A stretch of 30,000 bases of DNA, from contig NC_135549.1 in assembly GCF_964340395.1 (NCBI RefSeq), forward strand, positions 9,744,842 to 9,774,841, written 5' to 3'. The notes under the pieces are model-generated. The model had not been told where the DNA came from and did no database searches. It saw nothing but the letters and a program-made list of their open reading frames with translations. This stretch comes from Glandiceps talaboti. Taxonomy: Eukaryota; Hemichordata; Enteropneusta; Spengelidae. Positions 1 through 7,441 of the stretch are shown here, piece after piece. Every line of letters begins with the position of its first letter. Position 1 is the stretch's first letter. The translations under genes and the position numbers were made by a program.

Positions 1-225
1 AAAGTATTTATCAGCTGATTTATCAGCAACGCGTCGATCCTCTGGGGAATCCATTTTTGCTATCTAGGCGAAGTAATTATGCATAGCCTCGGTTTACAAA
101 ACATACTCGTCCTTGCGGTACAGTAGTAGTGATTATGTTTCAGCGAGTGAAGTCAAAACACACGATTTGGAAGTTATCTTTTCGTGAACCACATGCAAAA
201 ATAACGCACCATTCGTATCTCTCCC

Positions 226-396
226 GTTATCTAGTAGTCTATCTGCTAGACCTCTGATGTTCTTCCGATACAATACGATACACGACCTAACATCGCTATC
301 GAGGATGTTCGGGCAAGCCCTCACTGCGAATTTCGTTCGCTTATACGAAAGAAAGCCCGAACGTCTACTAGTCTAGCAGCAAGACTAGTTATCTAG
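226..396. mobile_element. 153-bp miniature inverted-repeat transposon, copy 1, with 9-bp target duplication
   Basis: The element occupies 235-387. The nine bases before it (226-234, GTTATCTAG) are repeated perfectly right after it (388-396), as expected of a target-site duplication. The ends are inverted: the left begins TAGTCTATCTGCTAGAC, and the right end read on the minus strand begins TAGTCTTGCTGCTAGAC (15 of 17 match). A second copy lies at 25481-25633 with a different 9-bp duplication. Inside is a sub-terminal stem, GTTCGGGC at 323-330 or nearby pairing with GCCCGAAC about 40 bases on. It has no coding capacity, so it is non-autonomous. A 9-bp duplication is typical of Mutator-like and some Merlin-type transposases, but the superfamily is inferred from the duplication length only. 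Confidence 0.88.
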
Positions 397-1446
397 TACA
401 GATCAACAGATCGTTTCCATGTAAACATATACCGTCTCGTGTTGTTCATCGACACTACTTCACTTACGCGACACTAAATAAAAAGTCACCGAAACGAACA
501 TCATTCCCAATTATTGAATTCTAATAAATAATCCGTTTTACGGGTACATGTCCTCAAAAATCTACGATTTTCAATGGCGCTATACAGATTTTCAGTATCG
601 AACGCCAAGTCCCCCCCCCCCCTTCCCTTCGTAGCACGTAGTACGTGTCATCACGCTACAGTCTTCGACATTCCAAATACGAAGTCGTCATATACGCGTA
701 GTAGAGCGAAGCTGTCGGATAACTATCCATCTTGAAAACTATGTACTCGCTTTATTTCATTTTCTTTTAATTGAGTTCATTACCAACCACAAATTGACAT
801 GAGGTGGTTTCGTCTTCTTTCTAAACACGGCCCGTGCTCACTGAAGCCCTCCCGTGGTGCCGTCTCGTCTCCGACTATTTTTGTTTTTGTCAAAAAAAAT
901 TAATATGCCGAAGAGCTAGAGACATGAGAGAGCTATATGGCTAGACATGTCTAACAGTTTGCGTTTTGTATTGACGTGGAAGCGCGATGTGTTCAAATCA
1001 TAGACCCTCCACCCATGGTTAAATGTACTGTGTATGCTGTATCCAGATGAACCGGCGCAGTAATTTTCGTGGTAGACACAACAATGAAATTGCGACGATA
1101 GTGGTGAGTCTTTTGACGTTGATTTCGACACAGATACAGATGTTATGTATCAAAATAAAAACAATCGAATCTGAGTACGATGCTTCAAAGCAAAACAAAG
1201 TACATGTACAATCGCGACCGGACTATGCATTGTTACTCCAAGAAAATACCATCATACTAAATATGTTTTATGAAGCTAACTAGCTTCTTTATTAGTTAAA
1301 ATACCACTCTCAGAGCAATTGGTATATTTTCCGTCGTTTCATGTTCACACAAGTGGGGAACTCCTCTAAATTGAACGAGAACCCAGGGAACATTTACTCT
1401 CTCACCGGAAACCACTACGTTTATTTTACATAAAACCTGAGCCCGC
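397..1446. other. Non-coding stretch with a 12-base C run
   Basis: I see no gene here. A run of 12 C lies at 611-622. Just after it is a short near-palindrome (CACGTAGTACGTG). The open frames at 916-1283 on both strands overlap, lack splice or family support and look random. Confidence 0.5.
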
Positions 1447-1453
1447 TATATAA
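1447..1453 (+). promoter_or_regulatory. Possible TATA box
   Basis: The sequence TATATAA sits in a slightly richer stretch. Within 170 bases downstream there is an octamer-like ATGCAAAT (about 1519-1526) and a CCAAT motif (about 1619). No gene that it would serve can be recognised downstream, so this is a motif match only. Confidence 0.15.
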
Positions 1454-1832
1454 CGTAGCTTGACACTCTGCTTTCCATAAAAGGAAGAAGGCTCCGCCCT
1501 CAATTCTTTCGCAAACATATGCAAATGAGGAAGTTAATTTTTAACCCGAATAGCCAAAATCGCATGTCGAATAGTGGGCGTTGGCTACATTTGAACTGAC
1601 AGATTTCATATTTTTTGGCCAATAGAATGGTCATAACATGGAAAAAACAAATTTTCGAAGGTGATAAAGGATGTGACACTTACAACTTTTCTGTAAGGAA
1701 TGTGTTAAACGTTTTTTGTTTGTTTCAACTCACAACACATGTTTTTGTTACTTTCTCAAGTTTACATTTTGTAAAGAATTGCGTTACTTTGTGGAAATTA
1801 GCAACCTCAAAGAGTACCCGACAATAACAAAC

Positions 1833-2043
1833 ACAGTAGGATCTTATTCACCACGTCAGTGGCTCCAAAACCGTGTCTCAGATTTTTGATTGCTTCTTTT
1901 GTTCGAAAGTAAGACGGATTTAAATGAGACATACATGGTTTATTTGGACACTATTTATTATTATTTATATATCTTCGTAACAAAAACAGACAGGACAAAT
2001 CTGAGACACGGTTTTGTAGCCACTGACGTGGTGATAAACACTG
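1833..2043. mobile_element. Foldback (MITE-like) element with near-perfect 37-bp inverted arms
   Basis: The left arm at 1848-1884 and the right arm at 1998-2034 are reverse complements with one mismatch (core CCACGTCAGTGGCT at the outer side, CCGTGTCTCAGATT at the inner side). A weaker match extends outward to CACAGT on both sides. The roughly 110-base centre is AT-rich and codes for nothing recognisable. I could not identify a flanking target duplication, so the exact ends are uncertain. The near identity of the arms implies a recent insertion, arm correction or selection for pairing. Confidence 0.75.
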
Positions 2044-2101
2044 TGCGTCGTTTTCTAATGTTGGTCGAAATTTGAAGGAGCTAATTTTTGTTGAACGAAA
2101 A

Positions 2102-2142
2102 ATGCAAATTATCACGTATGTAGAGGTCACGTGACCGGAAGT
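2102..2142 (+). promoter_or_regulatory. Dense motif cluster: octamer, CLEAR/USF E-box palindrome, ETS site
   Basis: Within 41 bases there is an ATGCAAAT octamer (2102-2109), the 12-base perfect palindrome GGTCACGTGACC (2125-2136) and an overlapping ETS-type ACCGGAAGT (2134-2142). The palindrome contains GTCACGTGAC, the form bound by USF and TFE/MITF-type basic helix-loop-helix factors. ETS sites next to such E-boxes are common in animal core promoters. There is no recognised gene on either side to receive it. The orphan receptor exon at 2556-2236 is transcribed toward this site, not away from it. Confidence 0.35.
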
Positions 2143-2235
2143 ACATAAAACCAAATTTTATTAATTTCATTGTAAAGAGTGGATCAAGAGCTTTCAGAAA
2201 ATGTATAGTTATGGATGTGTGTAATCATTACTTTC

Positions 2236-2556
2236 TTAACTGCAAACCAATATCAACAAGGGGAATTTTGTGTGGTCTAATACCTTAATCACCGAAGACT
2301 CGTACATAGACGTAGATGACTCTGTCATTGAGACAGGCTCTGAAGTAGATGAGTGTAGTATTTGGGCAGGGTTTGGTGACATATCAGCATCCTTGCGCCC
2401 TGTATTGGTTGTATTTGCGTCAGCACTTGTACTAGTTGAAATCCGAAAAAAAGTAACATTGCCTGGTAATGTCTCCGTTGATCGGGTCGACCAGATAATG
2501 GCGTTTTCACCGTGTAGAAATATAATCAAGCAAACGAAACACCAGACTGAGAACAT
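2236..2556 (-). pseudogene. Orphan paralogue of the receptor's signal-peptide/mucin exon
   Basis: This minus-strand open frame of 106 residues starts with a hydrophobic leader containing WCFVCLIIFLHG. The intact receptor gene at 10746 starts with WCFVCLAIFLCG at the same position. Similarity continues through the Ser/Thr-rich region: STRSTETLPGN against STNSSERLSST, and SEPVSMTESS against LEPSVTIMTES. It fades near residue 90 and the frame stops soon after. No SMB domain, Cys-rich region or seven-helix region is visible in the 2.2 kb that follow in its direction of transcription. A weak donor (AAG followed by GTATTAG, exon end at 2284) could exist. It is either a broken duplicate or the first exon of a neighbouring paralogue whose remaining exons lie beyond base 1. 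The overlapping plus-strand frame (2270-2665) is a shadow. Confidence 0.7.
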
Positions 2557-3083
2557 ACTTGTTATAGTTGCTGTAGCTAACCTTTCTGTGTATGAATCAG
2601 AGGAGAAGTGTTTAGGGAAAGCTATAGAATATTGGGTAATTCTTAGACTAGACGTGGGATTGTGAATAATTCTGTAATATCACAATCAAATTTCTGTTAA
2701 ACATTTCCTTAGTTTGCTTTTAGTGTGATTAGCGATTTTATCAACTCGCTATTTAGGTTATTAATTTGCGCTCACTTGTTTTAGATTATATTCAAGTATG
2801 AAGAACATATATCGTGTGTTTTATTCATATGAAGGACTTATATATTGATACATATTTTATTATCATTTCAAAACGCAATATTTCAATACTTTACGTATGT
2901 TTTATTTCTGATATTCAAAGTATATAATGATTGTTTTTCAATTCATTATGATAGTAATTTTCAATAACTTCTTATGCGATTTTTTCTAGACGTGTTTCAC
3001 AGTATGCTTTATTTGTTAAACGCGTTGTTTCCTCCAGTTGGTACTCCAAAGTAGTGGGACACTACTTTCAAGTGAAAGAGAGA
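2557..3083. other. AT-rich stretch without recognisable content
   Basis: I find no gene, tRNA or strong repeat here. On the minus strand this is the upstream side of the orphan exon. A CACAG acceptor-like sequence about 40 bases before its ATG could mark a 5' UTR exon boundary, as in the intact gene. Confidence 0.35.
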
Positions 3084-3198
3084 GTAGTGTTACGATCCAG
3101 AAATGCCATATTTGACATTTTGGCATATTTTGAAAATTAACGTATAATTCACCTTTGTACTACTTACTTACAAACAGGAGGCTAACATATGTTGATTT
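3084..3198 (+). repeat. Dispersed repeat, copy 1
   Basis: This segment aligns with 19144-19272 in the same orientation. Shared blocks include ATCCAGAAATG, TTTTGGCATATTTT, AAACAGGAG-GCTAAC and ATGTTGATTT, in the same order with small indels. The family is not recognised. It has no coding capacity. Confidence 0.7.
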
Positions 3199-3536
3199 TT
3201 GCAAAGTATCTTTCGCGAGTTACAGATTTAAAATGATGTATAGTTTTACATATGACACAAAGTAGGACTTTAAAAAAACATACCTGCAAGCTTGTGCATA
3301 AACTTTCAGCTTCTTTCAAGGGTAGAGTTATCTCTGCTGTGACATCAACCACTCTATTTATCTTATGGTTATTAGTGGCCACGCCTTATACCTTCTCATG
3401 ATTTGACGAACTGAAGGGGTGGACCATCTGGGAGTATTGTCACTGGTTTAAAACTCTTAATTTATTATATCTCATTATCACCGGTCTTGCATAACTGTGT
3501 ATTTTCTGGTCAAATGTTGATGTTGTCATATATGAA
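3199..3536. other. Non-coding spacer
   Basis: No gene is visible. The minus-strand frame at 3182-3382 overlaps the dispersed repeat and has no family resemblance. Confidence 0.35.
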
Positions 3537-4022
3537 TACACACACACACACACATACATACATACATACATACATACATACATACATGCATACATACATA
3601 CATACACACATACATACATACATACATACATACATACATACATACATACATACACACATATAATACATACACACATACATACATACATACATACACACAT
3701 ACGCACTCACACACAGACACATGTATGCATGCATACATACATACATACATACATACATACATACATACATACAGACAGACACAGTTACACAGACACAGCC
3801 TAGACAGACAGACAGACATACATACATACATACATACATACATACATACATACATACATACATACATACAGATATACAGAGACACAGACAGACAGACAGA
3901 CAGACAGACATACATACATACATACATACATACATACATACATACATACATACATACGTACATACATACGTACATACGTACATACGTACGTACGTACGTA
4001 CGTACGTACGTACATACATACA

Positions 4023-4054
<32 letters not shown>

Positions 4055-4086
4055 GACAGACACATGCACACACACACACACACATA
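3537..4086. repeat. 550-bp compound tetranucleotide microsatellite (ACAT/ACAG/ACGT with AC runs)
   Basis: The tract begins and ends with (AC)n and is mostly (ACAT)n. It is interrupted by blocks of (ACAG)n around 3771-3820 and 3880-3910. A pure alternating (ACGT)n block lies at 3983-4013. The long Cys/Val/Tyr/Met or His/Thr/Tyr/Ile open frames on both strands here come from the 4-base period, which has no stop in several frames; they are not proteins. Confidence 0.95.
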
Positions 4087-4908
4087 CCACTTTCCATTCA
4101 GGCATATCGATAGAGTTTATTAGGTCGGTAGTACACTGCACACATTTTGTTGGGGATCTCAGCGGGCGCACTTTTTAGGAGACCACCTTCTGAAATAGTT
4201 CAGTTTGTTGTGTATTGAATAATGTTCGCTGATATACCACAAAAGTTAATTGTTTGAAAGTCGACGTTTCTGCACTACTGACTGTAACCCTCCTCAGTAC
4301 AAACGACTGATAATTACTTGCTGAACTCTAGATGGTGGTGTGATGTTGATCCAGATGGCATCCCTATCATTCCGTCGCTTTCATTTTCAACTGTTTTCAC
4401 CGCTTCCCAGTCTATAACATATTACCTTCCGATTTATTTTCTTCACTCAGTGGCGTACTGTTTTGACCCCTGGTAAACATTCTTCCCGAGATGCTGTCTA
4501 CTTATTTTTTGCGTGGGCGTTCAATTTGCATATGATACCAGTCACTCGTTTGAAGTAGTGCTAATTGGGACATTTAGATTGCTGGAGAAGACGTAAATTG
4601 TCTCTGGTTGAGAAAGTCTAACGCATTTGCAGTTTCCCAAATTACATATAGAGTGTATGTCAATTTTGTTATTAACATTTTCAGGGAAGAGGTCCCAACG
4701 TTTATATGTGTATCCTGAAGAAGGCAAGTAATCACGTTGCCATTATTCCAATCATTTGAAATTCTAACCTGAGGCTTATTGAACCCGTTTGCTGAATCTC
4801 AAGTATGACATATGGCCATCCGATATGTAACACTGAGCAAGCCAAATCACATAAGTTTGAACCTTTCAGATAATATATTTTCTTTGCTTTAAAACAGATA
4901 TTTTACTT
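4087..4908. other. Non-coding stretch between two tetranucleotide tracts
   Basis: I see no coding region, RNA gene or repeat that can be supported. The 61-residue minus frame at 4542-4727 has no recognisable domain. Confidence 0.4.
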
Positions 4909-4980
4909 TATGTATGTATGTATGTATGTATGTATGTATGTATGTATGTATGTATGTATGTATGTATGTATGTATGTATG
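4909..4980. repeat. Pure (TATG)n microsatellite
   Basis: About 18 perfect units of TATG. This is the reverse complement of the CATA unit at 3537-4086, so the two tracts lie in inverted orientation about 0.8 kb apart. Confidence 0.95.
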
Positions 4981-5050
4981 CCCGCCTGTGTGAGTCTATT
5001 TGTTTTTTTTTATTCATTAATCTACCAACGTGAACAACAAATTTTACCTT

Positions 5051-5290
5051 CTTGCGGTATGGTCGAATGGTTAAAGTGGTCAGCTTGTAATCTACAGGCT
5101 GCTGTTTCGAGCCTCCGCACTGCTGTTTGTTTCTGAACTGACAAAGTCCTTCAGCAGTTTGAACCGTGATTGCGCCCTAGCCCACCTAGTAATAATGGGG
5201 ACTTGGTAGGATAGAGGTTGCAATGTGGATGTGTTAATCCTGTGCGCTTACAAATGCTGCTATGGATGAATTATATGCTTGTCAGGGAGT
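5051..5290 (+). mobile_element. tRNA-derived SINE, copy A (head and body)
   Basis: The head resembles a tRNA gene promoter: an A-box-like TGGTCGAATGGTT near 5060 and a B-box-like GTTTCGAGCCT at 5104-5114. It does not fold as a proper tRNA. The body that follows aligns with copy B (minus strand, 18400-18785) through GTTTGTTTCT, AAAGTCCTT, GATTGYGCCC, GGTAGGATA-GAGGTTGC and AATGTG blocks. The SINE 3' tail seen in copies B and C is not clear here, so the 3' end is truncated or diverged. RNA polymerase III would have transcribed the ancestor. Confidence 0.72.
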
Positions 5291-5490
5291 TGAGGAAATT
5301 ACATTTGACCATTTAATATATTTAAATTCCAAGTCGATAAACTGTTGAGCGAAAGGCTCTTCTTACACACTGTAAAGATAAAATATATAGAAATATATAC
5401 GTTCAAAATACAAAGAAGTAGATATACAAAGAAACCGACGAACACAAAAGGGTGTAAAATTGGCAAAAGAACTAAAGGACAACTACAAAA

Positions 5491-5935
5491 CTAACTATTT
5501 TCTAAAAGATGAAGTTTACATTTACGTTTAAAAGTCTGAAAAGTGGTACAGGATTTGATAGCAACACTGAAATCATTCCATATTTTAACACCATTATATC
5601 TATAAAAAAACTATATCTATATATCACCATTATATCTATTAAAACTCTTCTTTCAAATCTGTGTTCTGTGTTTTGGGATGTATAGTACATCCCTGGCTTC
5701 AGCACGTGTATTACGAGTATGAATGTCTTGGACACTTCTTTAAAACATTTAAAATAATTTGGAGCCAGGTTATTTTGGATTTTGCACATGAAAACGGCTT
5801 CATTGTAAATGATTCGTTTTTCTAGAAGGAAGCCATTGTAGAGAGTGACTCAAATAAAACATGGATAGGATTAAATTGCAAAGCGCTTTTACGGCATCGT
5901 TGTCTAGGGCGCTTTATGTATGTATCATTATTACC
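5491..5935 (-). mobile_element. Decayed non-LTR retrotransposon: C-terminal part of the reverse transcriptase ORF
   Basis: Read on the minus strand across frame changes, this carries the usual end of a CR1/Jockey-type LINE polyprotein. The order is an LFESL block near 5850, a WLPSRK motif, then KIQNNLAPNYF (about 5785-5750), a block with an Asn-Thr-Arg motif, then YNGVKIWND and FKRKCKLHLL, ending at a stop at 5491-5493. Several frameshifts and an in-frame stop break it. One disruption is a local duplication of about 15 bases (ACCATTATATCTAT-like, near 5590 and 5625). It is a dead 5'-truncated copy. The more distal polymerase and endonuclease regions are absent. Confidence 0.78.
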
Positions 5936-6965
5936 ATTCGCATTGTAGACTTAATCCTTCACAAAACTCATGGGTATGGGTAGCATTTCAAAAACATTGA
6001 GTTGCCTTGAGTTCACTCCTTGAAATGAAAATAATAACAAAACAGTGGCCATGATGCTGCAATGCTCTGTAAGATATACACGGTCTATGGCAACGACTTG
6101 TAATAAAAATATAAATTCCATGTGTAAAGAAGGTAAAATAAGTGAAAGGTTTATTGAAATTCTAAAGCATAAATAAAATAATGAATAACTTGAATTATAG
6201 GCTTTTTGTCATTTTATGGCATATATAAATGATAATATTTTTACAGTGTTCTGAACAAGTCAAAAGACTAACATGAATATGAATGGGAAAGGGCATTTAT
6301 TTTGTCATATACCTTTGTTTGTTGGATAAAAGAAAGTATATTACTATATAGAGTATTCAAATTCATTTGCACTGTGAAAGTAACATGACGGCGAAACAAA
6401 AGAGAAAATTGGTACTTGAAATTACTGAATGTGCTCTTTAGTATTTTTCACAACAGACTTACGAAAAATCCCACGTATCATTTTTGCTTGTATGTTTTGG
6501 AGAAAATAGAATGTATTTAGAATAGATTTCACCATAAATGTGACATTGTGGTCAATTCAACAATTGTTTACCTTCATAGAATATTGAATATATTTAGAGT
6601 ACATTTACTGATAAATTGCCGTACATTAGTTATCGCATTTACGGCAAGTGGAGATCTACAAGTTACATTTAAAACAAATCACTGTATACATACAAATATT
6701 AGTATTTAATCATACTGGTATTCTCGCCTAAAATCTCCTACTGAATATTTGTATTGACAATATCAGTATATTTCATTCGCTTTTTTTCTGCAAATATACA
6801 CATCAACTACAATAAACTTAACTACATAATTAACTTTATTGAAATGTTCCTGAAACAAATCGTTTGTCAAGTTCTATTTTGAGATCTTTTCAAATGCCTG
6901 GGGAGGAAATGTTACGATGTAGTTATTGGTGAAGCAGTTATGGAACACGAAACCATATACATCGC
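5936..6965. other. AT-rich non-coding stretch
   Basis: No gene, RNA or strong repeat is visible. AATAAA-like signals for the minus strand occur near 6835, far downstream of the receptor stop codon, and could be distal poly(A) sites. Confidence 0.35.
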
Positions 6966-7011
6966 TGTGTACGAGATGTGACGTCATCACCGTGTACAAG
7001 ATGTGACGTCA
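6966..7011 (+). promoter_or_regulatory. Two perfect CRE palindromes in a 25-bp tandem duplication
   Basis: TGACGTCA occurs at 6979-6986 and 7004-7011. Each lies inside a repeated GTGTAC-(G/A)AGATGTGACGTCA unit, so the spacing is exactly 25 bases. CREB/ATF proteins bind this octamer. The site lies about 85 bases upstream of a plus-strand ORF and about 430 bases beyond the stop codon of the convergent receptor gene. The target gene is unknown. Confidence 0.45.
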
Positions 7012-7086
7012 GTTCTTAAATCCAAAGAATTTGAATTTTTCGCTGCATTGTTTTTTTTATGTTGTGTATTTAAACTTTCTTAAAAC

Positions 7087-7092
7087 TTTATT
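7087..7092 (-). terminator. Candidate polyadenylation signal of the receptor gene
   Basis: The minus strand reads AATAAAG here, about 350 bases after the receptor stop codon. It is the first clear canonical hexamer I see downstream. A 3' UTR of this length is reasonable. Confidence 0.4.
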
Positions 7093-7095
7093 ACA

Positions 7096-7386
7096 ATGAA
7101 AACGTCTTTCTTCCTCGATTGGATGGTAAGACTTATAATTTGTAGTGGCTTAGTGTTTGCAGATAGAAATGTCTTATGTTCAAACTATCAGAACTTGATA
7201 CATTCATCGACCAGCTCTACATATGACACTCAACATGACAACATCATATGCAGGCGGATAGAAACGAAAATTGACACTCTGCGTTTCATCAAATTTATAA
7301 CATGTAACTACGATATTGTCATTAAGAACAAACCCTCAAGTCATGATTTAGTATTAATGTGTTCTCCGATAGCTCTGGCAAGTTGA
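7096..7386 (+). CDS. Doubtful small ORF, 96 residues, with leader-like N-terminus
   Basis: The frame starts with MKTSFFLDWMVRLIICSG, which could act as a signal peptide, and ends with no recognisable domain. The five Cys residues follow no known pattern. In favour: an upstream pair of CRE sites and an AT-rich TATTTAAA about 25 bases before the ATG. Against: it lies antisense to the probable 3' UTR of the receptor gene, a minus-strand AATAAA falls just before its ATG, codon use looks random, and a strong splice-donor match (ATG followed by GTAAGA, near 7126) lies inside it. Most likely it is not a gene. Confidence 0.15.
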   Translation: MKTSFFLDWMVRLIICSGLVFADRNVLCSNYQNLIHSSTSSTYDTQHDNIICRRIETKIDTLRFIKFITCNYDIVIKNKPSSHDLVLMCSPIALAS

Positions 7387-7441
7387 ATGTGTATGCAACG
7401 GGACAGTGATTACACATTTATATACATTAAATTTTCTAAAT

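Noticed and set aside
1516-1529. Shared octamer-containing 13-mer with 15709-15721 (inverted), possibly marking snRNA or histone promoters
   Set aside because: The flanks do not align beyond the octamer and no snRNA or histone sequence follows either site.
2270-2665. 131-residue plus-strand ORF
   Set aside because: It is antisense to the orphan receptor exon, which has real homology to the intact gene. The plus frame is its shadow.
3510-4171. Long open frames on both strands rich in Cys-Met-Tyr-Val or His-Thr-Tyr-Ile
   Set aside because: They are translations of the tetranucleotide microsatellite, whose period leaves several frames open. There is no codon bias or domain.
5051-5125. A functional tRNA gene
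   Set aside because: A-box and B-box matches exist, but no cloverleaf with an acceptor stem closes, and the downstream body is shared with other SINE copies.
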